DNA of 52,784 nt from an uncultured Lachnospiraceae bacterium. Lineage in GTDB: Bacteria > Bacillota > Clostridia > Lachnospirales > Lachnospiraceae. The position numbers were made by a program, and so were the translations under genes. Below are positions 26,405 through 35,841 of this stretch, in pieces. The stretch lies in NCBI GenBank assembly GCA_947626505.1, contig CANQSN010000007.1:1-52784 (forward strand). Reading direction: 5' to 3'. The notes under the pieces were generated by a model. It had not been told where the DNA came from, made no database searches, and saw only the letters and a list, made by a program, of their open reading frames with translations. Each line of letters begins with the position of its first letter. The stretch's first letter is position 1.

Positions 26405-26929
26405 ATGAAGATTAAGCTTTCTAACATTTTATCCGTACCCGCTAGATGTGAAGAGATGGAGGTTGAATTAGGGATTTCTGCCATATCTTTAAGAGGATAT
26501 GATTACGAGATTTTAGAAAAGTCTCCTTTTCATTTAAAGCTTACGAATTTGGGTAATCAGAAGCTTCATATTGAAGGAAGCATTAATATTAAACTGGGAC
26601 AGTTTTGCGACAGGTGTCTTGCCGAGGTTCCAAAGGAGTATGATATTACTATTGACCGTAGGCTGTGTGTCAGCGAGGATGAAGGTAATACGGATTTAGA
26701 GGATGTAAGTTACATTAAAGAGTATAATCTGGATGTGGATATGCTTGTTTATGAGGAGGTAGCGTTAAGACTGCCGAGCAAGGTTTTATGCAAGGAGGAT
26801 TGCAAGGGAATCTGTCCGGTATGTGGAACAAACCTCAATCATAATGAATGCGGTTGTAACCGTAAGGTGCCTGACCCAAGAATGTCGAATGTCCTTGATA
26901 TATTTAACAATCATTTTAAGGAGGTGTGA
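26405..26929 (+). CDS. DUF177 protein (YlbN/YceD family)
   Basis: A 174-residue protein of the DUF177/YceD family, linked to rRNA metabolism and normally encoded just before rpmF, as here. It has the family CDRC motif (FCDRCLAEV) and a second set of Cys residues (CKEDCKGICPVCG, then CGC), which suggests metal binding. I chose ATG 26405 over TTG 26396, which would lie at the transcription start itself. The last codons contain the AAGGAGG of rpmF, and its TGA lies five bases before the rpmF ATG, so the two are translationally linked. Confidence 0.9.
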   Translation: MKIKLSNILSVPARCEEMEVELGISAISLRGYDYEILEKSPFHLKLTNLGNQKLHIEGSINIKLGQFCDRCLAEVPKEYDITIDRRLCVSEDEGNTDLEDVSYIKEYNLDVDMLVYEEVALRLPSKVLCKEDCKGICPVCGTNLNHNECGCNRKVPDPRMSNVLDIFNNHFKEV

Positions 26930-26931
26930 TT

Positions 26932-27111
26932 ATGTCAATCTGTCCTAAGAATAAATCTTCCAAGTCAAGAAGAGATAAGAGAAGAGCAAATTGGAAGATG
27001 AGCGCTCCAACTTTAGTAAAGTGCAGCAATTGCGGTGAATTAATGATTCCGCACAGAGTTTGCAAGGCTTGCGGAGCTTATAACAAGAAAGAAATCGTTA
27101 AAGTACATTAG
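26932..27111 (+). CDS. rpmF: 50S ribosomal protein L32
   Basis: A 59-residue L32. The CPKNKSSKSRRDKRRANWK start and the zinc-binding pair CSNC...CKAC (a C+ paralogue) identify it. The start is ATG 26932 with AAGGAGG eight bases before it; the GTG at 26926 overlaps the upstream stop. A strong terminator follows at 27142-27170. Confidence 0.97.
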   Translation: MSICPKNKSSKSRRDKRRANWKMSAPTLVKCSNCGELMIPHRVCKACGAYNKKEIVKVH

Positions 27112-27141
27112 ATTTTCTTAATTTAAGAATGGTTTTAATGG

Positions 27142-27170
27142 GACCGCTTAAAGTGAGCGGTCTTATTTTT
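27142..27170 (+). terminator. Intrinsic terminator after rpmF
   Basis: GACCGCT (27142-27148) pairs with AGCGGTC (27155-27161), followed by TTATTTTT. Confidence 0.88.
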
Positions 27171-27188
27171 ATGCATTTTCAATTATCG

Positions 27189-27217
27189 TTGAAAATACCG
27201 CCTTTTTAGTGTATAGT
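27189..27217 (+). promoter_or_regulatory. Promoter of plsX-rnc-smc
   Basis: TTGAAA (27189-27194) and TATAGT (27212-27217), 17-base spacer. It gives a leader of about 110 bases that contains the hairpin repeat at 27267-27302. Confidence 0.75.
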
Positions 27218-27266
27218 ATGAAGTGGATATTTTTGTCAAACTAATATATAAACATAAAGCAGACCG

Positions 27267-27302
27267 GAAGTTTGCGTCAAGGCTTTAAAGCGAGTCTTGA
27301 AT
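27267..27302 (+). repeat. Intergenic hairpin repeat, copy in the plsX leader
   Basis: This 36-base element matches 34561-34596 at 32 of 36 positions. CAAGGCTT (27278-27285) and GAGTCTTG (27292-27299) pair around a 6-base loop using two G-U pairs. It ends 31 bases before the plsX start. Confidence 0.6.
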
Positions 27303-27333
27303 GACTATTATTTCATAGAAAGAGAGGAACAAT

Positions 27334-28359
27334 ATGAGTGATATGGTAACGGTAGCAGTGGATGCTATGGGTGGAGACAACGGAGCAAAAGAGATGGTTA
27401 AGGGAGCGGTGATGGCAGTTCAGGAGAACGATTCAGTAAAGGTTATACTTTGCGGAAAAGAGGATATAGTAGAGGGAGAGCTTAGCCAATATGAATATGA
27501 TAAGGAAAGGATTACTGTAGTTGCCACTACTGAGGAGGTAAGCTGTGATGCTTCACCGGTTATGGAGATTCAGAAAAAGAAAGATTCTTCTATGGTAGTA
27601 GCAATGAAGAAGGTAAAGGCAAAAGAGGCGGACGGTTTTGTATCTGCTGGAAGTTCAGGCGCTATATTGGTTGGAGGACAGGTGCTTGTTGGACGTATGA
27701 AGGGCGTTGACCGCGCTCCATTAGCGCCAATTATTCCTAATATGGAAGGTGTATCCCTGCTGATTGACTGTGGAGCTAACATGGATTGTAAGGCGCATCA
27801 TTTGGTGCAGTTTGCAAAAATGGGTTCAGTTTATATGGAAAATGTAATGGGTATTAAGAATCCGAGGGTTGCCATTGTAAACATTGGCGTGGAAGAAGCA
27901 AAGGGCAATCAGCTTGTTAAGGATACATATCCTCTTTTAAAGGAGTGTAAGGATATTAATTTTATCGGCAGCGTGGAGCCAAGAGATGTTCCGTATGGCG
28001 TATGTGATGTAATTGTATGCGACGCATTTGTGGGAAATGTTATATTAAAATTATCAGAAGGTCTTGCCGGAGCGCTTGTTAAGATGATTAAAGGGGAGAT
28101 TATGAAGAGTACCCTTACTAAAATAGGCGGAGCCTTGGTGAAGCCTGCATTAAAGGGCGTTATGGCAAAGTTTGACACAACCGAGTATGGCGGAGCTCCT
28201 CTGCTGGGATTAAATGGACTTGTAGTTAAGATTCATGGAAATGCAACCCATGCAGAGATGAAAAACGCTATATTACAATGCGTAGATTTTACACAGCAAA
28301 AGATTAATGATAAGATTCGTGATAAGATTCAGGAAACTGTTAAGAAATCGGAGGAGTAG
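27334..28359 (+). CDS. plsX: Phosphate acyltransferase PlsX
   Basis: Makes acyl-phosphate from acyl-ACP, the first step of phosphatidic acid synthesis in most Gram-positives. The 341 residues contain VAVDAMGGDNGAKEMV at the N-terminus, SAGSSGAILVGG (about 102) and DAFVGNVILKLSEG (about 230), typical of PlsX. The leader carries a hairpin repeat. rnc begins 3 bases after its stop; the acpP gene often found between plsX and rnc in related genomes is absent. Confidence 0.96.
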   Translation: MSDMVTVAVDAMGGDNGAKEMVKGAVMAVQENDSVKVILCGKEDIVEGELSQYEYDKERITVVATTEEVSCDASPVMEIQKKKDSSMVVAMKKVKAKEADGFVSAGSSGAILVGGQVLVGRMKGVDRAPLAPIIPNMEGVSLLIDCGANMDCKAHHLVQFAKMGSVYMENVMGIKNPRVAIVNIGVEEAKGNQLVKDTYPLLKECKDINFIGSVEPRDVPYGVCDVIVCDAFVGNVILKLSEGLAGALVKMIKGEIMKSTLTKIGGALVKPALKGVMAKFDTTEYGGAPLLGLNGLVVKIHGNATHAEMKNAILQCVDFTQQKINDKIRDKIQETVKKSEE

Positions 28360-28362
28360 CAA

Positions 28363-29052
28363 ATGTTTCAGCCTGATTTAGATAAGCTTCAGGATAAAAT
28401 AGGTTATCATTTTAACGATGAAGCATATTTGCGTCTGGCGTTGACGCATAGCTCATTTGCACATGAGTGTCCAAGACCTACAAAGGGACAGTACAATGAA
28501 AGAGTTGAGTATTTGGGAGATGCAGTTTTAGAGTTAATTGTAAGCGATTATCTTTACCGCAATTATCCGGACAAGTCAGAAGGCGAGATGACTAAGACAA
28601 GGGCAAGCCTTGTATGCGAATATACTTTGGCGGTGTGTGCAAGAGAGGTTGGAATAGACCAATATATTTACTTAAGCAAAGGCGAAGAGATGACCGGCGG
28701 AAGAAACAGGGATTCCATTGTTTCAGATTCTTTTGAGGCGGTGCTTGGAGCTATTTATCTTGATGGCGGTTACGAGGAGGCAAAGCGTTTTATTCATGGC
28801 ATATTGCTTAAGGATATAGAGAACAAGCAGCTATTTTATGATGCAAAGACTAGGCTTCAGGAGGTTGTACAGTCCAATAAGAATCAAGTTCTGACCTATG
28901 AGATTTTAGGGGAGGAAGGGCTTGAGCACAACAAGACATTTATTGCAGAGGCAAGGATTAATGGTAAGCCTATAGGAAGCGGCAGAGGCCATACTAAAAA
29001 AGAGGCTGAGCAGCGTGCGGCATATGAGGCTTTGCTAAAGTTAAAGAAGTAG
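28363..29052 (+). CDS. rnc: Ribonuclease III
   Basis: Double-strand-specific endoribonuclease for rRNA processing and RNA turnover. The 229-residue protein has the RNase III signature NERVEYLGDAVLELIVSDYLY (about 45-65), a second catalytic acidic cluster DSFEAVLGAIYLDGG (about 125) and a C-terminal dsRNA-binding domain (about 160-229) ending in KKEAEQRAAYEALLKLKK. It lies between plsX and smc with almost no gaps. Confidence 0.97.
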   Translation: MFQPDLDKLQDKIGYHFNDEAYLRLALTHSSFAHECPRPTKGQYNERVEYLGDAVLELIVSDYLYRNYPDKSEGEMTKTRASLVCEYTLAVCAREVGIDQYIYLSKGEEMTGGRNRDSIVSDSFEAVLGAIYLDGGYEEAKRFIHGILLKDIENKQLFYDAKTRLQEVVQSNKNQVLTYEILGEEGLEHNKTFIAEARINGKPIGSGRGHTKKEAEQRAAYEALLKLKK

Positions 29053-29065
29053 GCAGGGTATTGTA

Positions 29066-32000
29066 ATGTATTTGAAGAGTATAGAGATAAATGGATTTAA
29101 GTCATTTGCCCATAGATTGGTGTTTGAATTTGAACATGGATTTACAGGAATTGTGGGGCCAAATGGTTCAGGTAAAAGTAATGTGGCGGATGCGGTGCGC
29201 TGGGTGCTTGGCGAGCAGAGCGCAAAGCAGCTTAGGGGAAATCGCATGGAAGATGTGATTTTTGCCGGTACAGAGAACAGAAAGCCTTTAGGATTTGCTT
29301 TTGTAGCGCTTACAATGGATAACTCCGACCATACGTTGCCGGTGGAGTTTGACGAGGTGATTGTGGCAAGAAGGGTTTACCGTTCAGGAGAGTCCGAGTA
29401 TTTGTTAAATGGAAGCCCATGCCGCCTTAAAGATATTCAGTCTATGTTTTTTGACACCGGCGTAGGCAAGGAAGGTTATTCTATTATAGGGCAGGGACAG
29501 ATTGACAAGATTTTAAGCGGAAAGCCGGAGGAGAGAAGGGAGCTTTTTGACGAAGCTGCCGGAATTGTAAAATACAAAAAGAACAAGGCGGCGACAGAGA
29601 AGTCTTTGGAGCAGGAGAGGGATAATCTTACAAGAGTAAATGATATTATTCTGGAATTGGAGCGTCAGGTAGGGCCTTTAAAGGAGCAGTCTGAGGTGGC
29701 GAGAAAATATCTTAAGCTTAAAGAGGATTTAAAGACTTTAGATATAAATGTATTTTTGCTGGAGAGCGACGACGTCAATCGTCAGATGGAGGAGATTAAC
29801 GACAAAAAGCAGATTGTTGAAGACGATATAAAGTCGACAAACGAGCAGCTTTTAGTTACAAAGCAGGAGTACGATGCTTTGGAGCAGAAGAAGGACGAGC
29901 TTAACTCCTTAATAGAACAGGGGAAAAATAAAGTAAATGAGTTAAGGCTTGAAATAAGTAAATATCAGGGTGATATAAGCGTGTTTAACGAGCAGATTAA
30001 CACAGCTAAGATGAACGATGCGCATATTACCGGACGCCTTACCCAGATTGAGGAAAGTCTTATGGATAAGGATAAGGAGAAAAATGGATTTTACGAGCAG
30101 AAAAGCGAGCTGGACGAACAATTAGACGATATTGACGAGAGACAGACAGAAGCGGAGGAGGAGCTTTCCAAAACACAGGGAACTATAGCGGAGCTCAATG
30201 AAAGAATTGAAAACTATAAATCAGATATTATGAATTATGTCAGTGAATCAGCGGAGCTTAACGCTAAAGTGCAGAGGTATGATGCAATGCTGGAAAGCGT
30301 CGAACTCAGGCAGGTGGAATTAAACCAGCGCATTTTAAAGTACAGCAGCGAGCAGCAACAGCAGCAGCAGGCAAAGGACGAGGCAGAGGAGTCAAGGAAG
30401 CAGTGTGAGGAGGCTGTAAAGGAGTTATTAAAGGATATTGAGAAGAATGAGCATATATTAAAGGAGTTGTCCGACAAGGCGAATATAAACAAGACAAAAA
30501 TGTCGCAGGCTGAGCAGGAGTACCACAGAAGCCGCTCAAGACATGAAACCTTGCGCAATATGGCTGAACGTTATGACGGTTATGGCAACAGTATTAAACG
30601 CGTGATGGAGGAGAAAAAGAATAATCCTAATATTCATGGCGTTGTGGCGGATATTATTACTGTGCAGAAGGATTATGAAGCGGCAGTAGAAACAGCCCTT
30701 GGAGGAAACATCCAAAATATTGTTACTGAGGAGGAGCAGACTGCAAAAGCCATGATTGCAATTCTAAAGGAAGAACGGGCGGGACGAGCTACATTTCTTC
30801 CCCTTAACAGTATTTCGGGAGGAGGCAGGTTCAAATATCCGGAGGCGTTAAACGAGCGAGGGGTTATAGGACTTGCTAATCAGGTGGTTAAGACAGACAG
30901 CAAGTATAACCGTCTTATGGAGAATTTGCTTGGCAGAACTTTAGTATGCGACAATATTGATAACGCCATTGCAGTGGCTAAGAAATTCCACCAGAGTTTA
31001 CGAATTGTAACCCTTGAAGGCGAAGCAATCAATCCGGGAGGAGCGATGTCAGGCGGAGCCTACAAAAACAGCAGTAATTTATTGGGACGCCGCCGAGAGA
31101 TGGAGGAGCTTAAGGAGAGAAGCGAGAATTGCAGAAGAATGCTTGAAGCCGCCAAAGCAAAGGAAACCGAGCTTAACAGCCTTAAAAAGGAGCATAAGGA
31201 ATTAAATGAAGCCTATAACCAAAAGCTGCAGGAATATAAGCTTCATGATAATACATTAGAGCTTAATATTGCGCAGGCAGAAGAACGCCTTAATGATCTT
31301 GGCAAGTCAATGGATAATGTTTTAAAGGAGAAAAAGGAGTTAGAACAACAGGTAGAAACCATTACAAAGAGTAAGGATGAGCTGTTTGCCGGAAATGTCA
31401 GGCAGCAGGAGGCTAAGCTGGCGAGAGAGGAAGCGATTTCACAATTAGAGAAAGAAATTGAAAAGCTTACAGCAGACGAGGGCGCGCAGCAGAATAAAGT
31501 AAATGAGCTGGCTTTAGAATTTCAAGCTGTCGAGCAGAAAAGCGCGTTTCTTATGGAAAACATTAAGCGTATTAAGGGCGAGGAGAGAGAGCTTAATGTG
31601 GAGAAGGAAGAATTAATTGCCCAGACAGGATTTGCTTATGAGGAGATTGAAAATATCACGCATAAGATTGCGGAATGTAACAAAAAGATTGAAGAAAATG
31701 AAAAACAGGAATCATTAATAAGCAAGGATTTAGAGCGGCATATTGATGAGCAGCAGAAGGTAAATTCAAGCCACAAGGGATTTTTTGCAAAGCATCAGGA
31801 GTTTACAGAGCGTAAGGCAGAGCTTGATAAAGAGAAATATCGTTTGGAGACAAGATTGGAGAAGCTTACGGAGACGGTTTCCAATTTGAACGAGTATATG
31901 TGGGCGGAATATGAGCTTACATATTACAACGCCATGGAGCTTAAGAATCCTGATATGACAGACCTTGCGGAGCTGAAAAAGCAGAGCGGTTTAATTAAAC

Positions 32001-32638
32001 GCCAAATAAAAGATTTGGGAGATGTAAACGTCAATTCAATCGAGGAGTACAAAGAGGTTTCCGAGCGTTATGAATTTCTTACAGGGCAGAAAAACGACAT
32101 TGTTACATCAGAGAAGAATTTGCTTGAAATGCTAAACGAGCTGGATCAGAATATGCGCAAGCAGTTTACGGAAAAGTTTGCGCAGATTCAGGAAATGTTC
32201 GCAATAGTATTTAAGGAGATGTTTGGCGGAGGAAAAGCAAGCTTGATTTTAAATGAAGATGAGGATATTTTAACCGCCGGTATTCAGATTAATGCGCAGC
32301 CTCCGGGGAAAAAGCTTCAGAATATGATGCAGTTATCAGGAGGAGAGAAGGCGCTTACCGCTATTGCGCTTTTGTTTGCAATACAGAATTTGAAACCATC
32401 GCCATTTTGCTTGCTTGATGAGATTGAAGCGGCGCTTGACGACAGCAATGTAGAGCGTTTTGCACGTTATATACATAAGCTTACGAAGCATACGCAGTTC
32501 ATTGTTATTACGCATAGGCGCGGAACTATGACTGCGGCGGATGTGCTTTACGGAATTACAATGCAGGAAAAGGGCGTAAGCACCTTGGTCAGCGTAAACC
32601 TTATAGAAGAACAGCTTGACGAGACAGAGAAGGCTTGA
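29066..32638 (+). CDS. smc: Chromosome partition protein SMC
   Basis: Condensin ATPase of 1190 residues. The N-terminal head has GPNGSGKSN (about 31-39), then comes a long coiled coil, a hinge (about 505-660, with GGAMSGGAYKNS), a second coiled coil, and the C-terminal head with LSGGEKALTAIALLF (about 1091) and the Walker B LLDEIEAALDDSN (about 1117). A short poly-glutamine stretch lies near residue 430. Its ATP-driven loop extrusion organises and segregates the chromosome with ScpA/ScpB, which are not encoded here. It starts 13 bases after rnc. Confidence 0.97.
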   Translation: MYLKSIEINGFKSFAHRLVFEFEHGFTGIVGPNGSGKSNVADAVRWVLGEQSAKQLRGNRMEDVIFAGTENRKPLGFAFVALTMDNSDHTLPVEFDEVIVARRVYRSGESEYLLNGSPCRLKDIQSMFFDTGVGKEGYSIIGQGQIDKILSGKPEERRELFDEAAGIVKYKKNKAATEKSLEQERDNLTRVNDIILELERQVGPLKEQSEVARKYLKLKEDLKTLDINVFLLESDDVNRQMEEINDKKQIVEDDIKSTNEQLLVTKQEYDALEQKKDELNSLIEQGKNKVNELRLEISKYQGDISVFNEQINTAKMNDAHITGRLTQIEESLMDKDKEKNGFYEQKSELDEQLDDIDERQTEAEEELSKTQGTIAELNERIENYKSDIMNYVSESAELNAKVQRYDAMLESVELRQVELNQRILKYSSEQQQQQQAKDEAEESRKQCEEAVKELLKDIEKNEHILKELSDKANINKTKMSQAEQEYHRSRSRHETLRNMAERYDGYGNSIKRVMEEKKNNPNIHGVVADIITVQKDYEAAVETALGGNIQNIVTEEEQTAKAMIAILKEERAGRATFLPLNSISGGGRFKYPEALNERGVIGLANQVVKTDSKYNRLMENLLGRTLVCDNIDNAIAVAKKFHQSLRIVTLEGEAINPGGAMSGGAYKNSSNLLGRRREMEELKERSENCRRMLEAAKAKETELNSLKKEHKELNEAYNQKLQEYKLHDNTLELNIAQAEERLNDLGKSMDNVLKEKKELEQQVETITKSKDELFAGNVRQQEAKLAREEAISQLEKEIEKLTADEGAQQNKVNELALEFQAVEQKSAFLMENIKRIKGEERELNVEKEELIAQTGFAYEEIENITHKIAECNKKIEENEKQESLISKDLERHIDEQQKVNSSHKGFFAKHQEFTERKAELDKEKYRLETRLEKLTETVSNLNEYMWAEYELTYYNAMELKNPDMTDLAELKKQSGLIKRQIKDLGDVNVNSIEEYKEVSERYEFLTGQKNDIVTSEKNLLEMLNELDQNMRKQFTEKFAQIQEMFAIVFKEMFGGGKASLILNEDEDILTAGIQINAQPPGKKLQNMMQLSGGEKALTAIALLFAIQNLKPSPFCLLDEIEAALDDSNVERFARYIHKLTKHTQFIVITHRRGTMTAADVLYGITMQEKGVSTLVSVNLIEEQLDETEKA

Positions 32639-32697
32639 GTTTTGCGCTTAGAGTTTTTCAGGATTTCAATGATATATAATTGTCATATAGAAAGAAA

Positions 32698-32726
32698 TTG
32701 ACGTATATGTTATTGAATGATAAAAT
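32698..32726 (+). promoter_or_regulatory. Promoter of the chemoreceptor gene
   Basis: TTGACG (32698-32703) and TAAAAT (32721-32726), 17-base spacer. The leader would be about 145 bases and contains small inverted repeats (GCCTG/CAGGC, GACAG/CTGTC) but no riboswitch I can name. The rest of the 239-base gap is AT-rich and featureless. Confidence 0.7.
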
Positions 32727-32877
32727 TGCAACATAGACATAAGGCGCAAAGTATAACAAGCCGGTTTATGAAACAGCCTGTACATATAATCAGGCGGACA
32801 GCACTATATTTTTCACTGTCAAAGGCTTATGATTTAGTTACATCGTAGTATATGGACAGTGCATAGGAGGAATTAAT

Positions 32878-34515
32878 ATGAAAAAGAAACAGAAAAAAAT
32901 AGGACGCAAGGTAGGCAATCTGGCAGCCTCTATGATGGGCATTGGGATTCTTACGACTGCGGCGCTTTGCATTTACATGTTTTATATGCTTACGATGAAT
33001 CTGGTAGAGGAACAGTGCGTAAACGGAACCAACGTTTTGGCTTACTGGCTTGAGAATGGCAGTACAGAGGAGGATAAGACGCAGCTTCTTGACGATTTGA
33101 AAGATCAGATGGGGTGCGAGTTTACTATTTTCCACGGAAACGAGCGAGCTTATACTACGATTTTACAGGATGGAAAGCGGGCTGTTGGAACAACGCTTTC
33201 TTCCGAGCTTTCTGATATTGTGCTGGATAAAGGTAAAAGCTATGTGGGAAGGGCGAATATTCTCGGCGTAGAGCATTTATGCTCCTATGTGCCGACAAGA
33301 GATGAAAATGGTAAGATTGACGGGCTTATATTCTGCGGAATATCTATAGATAATGCATTTGACCAGATTAATACTACCATCTTTTTGTCATGTCTGGCAG
33401 CCGTGATTTTTATAGTATTGGCAGTGGTTATTTTGACTGTTTATATAAGAAAACGGGTTTCCAATCCGCTTGCCCGTCTGACCAGTCTGGCGCAGGATAT
33501 TGAGCAGGGAAAGCTTGGGCTTAACGAGGATAAAAAAGATTATACTTTCGGGAACCGCTCTAACGATGAAATCGGTCTTTTAGCGCAAACATTTGAAAAG
33601 ACAATCAAGTCCTTAAAAATGTATATAGGAGAAATATCTACTATACTTGAGGCAATTGCAAATGGTAATCTGACAGTAAAGGCGGCGCAGAAGTATATGG
33701 GAGATTTCTCGTCAATTAAGTATTCGCTTGACGGTATATTACAGCAATTGCGCGGAACCATGACGCAGATACAGGAGAGTTCAAGACAGGTGCTAACAAG
33801 CTCAGAGCAGATGTCTGTCAGCTCGCAGTCTTTAAGTCAGGGCGCAGAGCAGCAGGCGAGCGCAGTGGAGGAACTTGCGGTTTCAGTCGGCAGCATTTCA
33901 AGGAATGTAAGCCAGAACGCCCGTAATGCCGAGGAGGCGAACAGACAGGCGTATGAGATGGCGCAGGAGCTTATACACAGCAAGGAGCAGATGAACCGTA
34001 TGGTAGAGTCTATGAGGGATATTAAAAAGGCTTCTGATGAGATTGAAAAGATTATTAATACTATAGAAGATATTGCATTCCAGACTAATATCATATCGCT
34101 TAATGCGTCAGTAGAAGCTCAGCGGGCGGGCGAGTCCGGAAAGAGCTTTGCTGTGGTTGCCGGCGAGGTGCGTACTTTGGCGGCAAAGAGCGCAGAGGCG
34201 TCTAAGAACACGTCTGAGCTTATTGAACAGTCGGTTAATGCGGTACATAAAGGTTCAAAGGTTGCAGATGAAACAGCGGCTGCCATTGACCGTATCATTA
34301 ATTTATCAGAAACAATGACCGCTCTGATTGATGATATTTCACAGGCGTCAGAGGAACAGGCGGATAAAGTCGCGCAGGTATCCATTGGCATTGACCAGAT
34401 TTCCGGCGTAGTTAGGACAAACTCTGACATGGCAAGGGAGAGTGCGGATGTAAGTAAGGAACTGTCCGGACAGGCGAAGAAGCTGGAGCATATGATTGTA
34501 AGGTTCAGATTATAA
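32878..34515 (+). CDS. Methyl-accepting chemotaxis protein
   Basis: A 545-residue transmembrane chemoreceptor. TM1 (about 17-40), a periplasmic-side sensor of about 120 residues resembling a single Cache domain (about 41-160), TM2 (about 161-184), a HAMP linker (about 185-240) and a cytoplasmic signalling coiled coil. The highly conserved tip [21 protein letters not shown] leads into [20 protein letters not shown] (near residues 400-440). It would modulate CheA. No other chemotaxis gene is in the window. It has its own promoter and AGGAGG site. The ligand is unknown. Confidence 0.93.
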   Translation: MKKKQKKIGRKVGNLAASMMGIGILTTAALCIYMFYMLTMNLVEEQCVNGTNVLAYWLENGSTEEDKTQLLDDLKDQMGCEFTIFHGNERAYTTILQDGKRAVGTTLSSELSDIVLDKGKSYVGRANILGVEHLCSYVPTRDENGKIDGLIFCGISIDNAFDQINTTIFLSCLAAVIFIVLAVVILTVYIRKRVSNPLARLTSLAQDIEQGKLGLNEDKKDYTFGNRSNDEIGLLAQTFEKTIKSLKMYIGEISTILEAIANGNLTVKAAQKYMGDFSSIKYSLDGILQQLRGTMTQIQESSRQVLTSSEQMSVSSQSLSQGAEQQASAVEELAVSVGSISRNVSQNARNAEEANRQAYEMAQELIHSKEQMNRMVESMRDIKKASDEIEKIINTIEDIAFQTNIISLNASVEAQRAGESGKSFAVVAGEVRTLAAKSAEASKNTSELIEQSVNAVHKGSKVADETAAAIDRIINLSETMTALIDDISQASEEQADKVAQVSIGIDQISGVVRTNSDMARESADVSKELSGQAKKLEHMIVRFRL

Positions 34516-34560
34516 TTTTGTCCTTAAGGCTGTTTATTACAAAAAACATATAGATTTATT

Positions 34561-34596
34561 GAAGTTTGCGCCAAGACTTTAAAGTAAGTCTTGAAT
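34561..34596 (+). repeat. Intergenic hairpin repeat, copy before ftsY
   Basis: The best-formed copy: CAAGACTT (34572-34579) and AAGTCTTG (34586-34593) are perfect inverted repeats around a 6-base loop. It ends 20 bases before the ftsY start codon. Compare 27267-27302. Confidence 0.65.
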
Positions 34597-34615
34597 ATTA
34601 GAAAGCGGGTAAAAT

Positions 34616-35809
34616 ATGGGTTTATTTGACTGGATTAAAAAGGATAATAAAGCAGAGAGCGATATTGAGAAGGAGGAGCCGGATACAAAAGATACTGACG
34701 AGATATCCGGTACAGACGAGCAGGAGAAGGCGTCAGATACAAAAGATACTGATGAGGCGTCGGATACAAATGAGCCTTATGAGGTATCCGGTACAGACGA
34801 GCAGACGGAAGATGAAGCTAGCATAGCGGAAACTGAGATAAGCGGCGAAGAAGAAACAGCGCCGCCGGAAGACTCCGCAGAACCAGAGGATAAAAAGGGC
34901 GGCATTTTCAAAAGGCTGGTCGGCGGACTTGCTAAGACCAGAAACAGCATTTCTGAAAGTTTAAGCAGTGTGTTTGCAGCAAATCATATAGACGATGATT
35001 TTTATGATGAATTAGAGGAAACCCTGATTATGGCGGATATGGGGGTTTCTACCACTATGAATATTTTGGACGAGCTTAGAGAAAGCGTAAAGAAGAAGCA
35101 TATAAAGGAGCCTGCGGATTGCAAGGATTTATTGATTGAGCTTATTAAGGAGCAGATGTCATTAAAGGAAAATGCTTACGAGTACGAGAATAAAAAATCA
35201 GTTGTAATGATTATTGGCGTAAACGGAGTGGGCAAGACTACTTCAATAGGCAAGCTGGCAGCTCAGTTTAGAAAGAATGGAAAAAAGGTTATAATGGCGG
35301 CAGCCGATACTTTTAGGGCTGCGGCTATTGAACAGCTTACTGAATGGGCGCACCGTTCACAGGCGGATATTATTTCGCAAAAGGAGGGGGCTGATCCCTC
35401 GGCTGTGGTATATGATGCATTACAGGCGGCAAAGGCAAGAAATACCGACATTTTACTTATTGATACAGCGGGAAGGCTGCACAATAAAAAGAATCTTATG
35501 GATGAGCTTGGGAAGATGAACCGTATTATTGAACGTGAATATCCGGACGCATACAAAGAGACTTTGATTGTGCTTGACGGTACTACGGGGCAGAACGCTT
35601 TAGAACAGGCAAAGCAGTTTAAGCAGGTGGCGGATATAGACGGTATTATTTTAACTAAGCTTGACGGTACTGCAAAAGGAGGAATTGCCATTGCCATACA
35701 TGCAGAGCTTGGCGTACCTGTAAAATATATTGGAGTAGGCGAGGGGATAGACGATTTACAGAAGTTTAATCCGGAATCCTACGTCAATGCAATTTTTGCT
35801 GAAGAATAA
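34616..35809 (+). CDS. ftsY: Signal recognition particle receptor FtsY
   Basis: SRP-receptor GTPase that docks ribosome-nascent-chain-SRP complexes at the membrane. The 397 residues begin with MGLFDWIKK and an acidic N-domain extension (about 10-95) with repeated SGTDEQ and DTKDTDE blocks, followed by the NG domain: GVNGVGKTTS (about 201-210), DTFRAAAIEQL, DTAGR (about 282) and TKLDGTAKGG (about 347). The repeats come from an 81-base duplicated unit. The Ffh partner gene is 5 kb downstream. Confidence 0.96.
   Translation: MGLFDWIKKDNKAESDIEKEEPDTKDTDEISGTDEQEKASDTKDTDEASDTNEPYEVSGTDEQTEDEASIAETEISGEEETAPPEDSAEPEDKKGGIFKRLVGGLAKTRNSISESLSSVFAANHIDDDFYDELEETLIMADMGVSTTMNILDELRESVKKKHIKEPADCKDLLIELIKEQMSLKENAYEYENKKSVVMIIGVNGVGKTTSIGKLAAQFRKNGKKVIMAAADTFRAAAIEQLTEWAHRSQADIISQKEGADPSAVVYDALQAAKARNTDILLIDTAGRLHNKKNLMDELGKMNRIIEREYPDAYKETLIVLDGTTGQNALEQAKQFKQVADIDGIILTKLDGTAKGGIAIAIHAELGVPVKYIGVGEGIDDLQKFNPESYVNAIFAEE
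34704..34804 (+). repeat. Internal direct repeat in the FtsY acidic region
   Basis: TATCCGGTACAGACGAGCAG occurs at 34704-34723 and again, identically, at 34785-34804, an 81-base (27-codon) period. DTKDTDE-coding units also recur. It looks like an in-frame tandem duplication that could vary between strains. Confidence 0.75.
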
Positions 35810-35841
35810 ATTTATCTAAATATATTAGGAGGCATAAGAAA

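Noticed and set aside
30345-30372. CAG-rich microsatellite in smc
   Set aside because: It encodes a short Gln run inside the coiled coil; short and probably without special meaning.
32727-32877. Possible riboswitch (c-di-GMP type) in the leader of the chemoreceptor gene
   Set aside because: A GCGCAAAG stretch and small stems recall part of a c-di-GMP-I aptamer, but the other conserved blocks (such as GGGCAAACC) are missing. No aptamer can be supported by eye.
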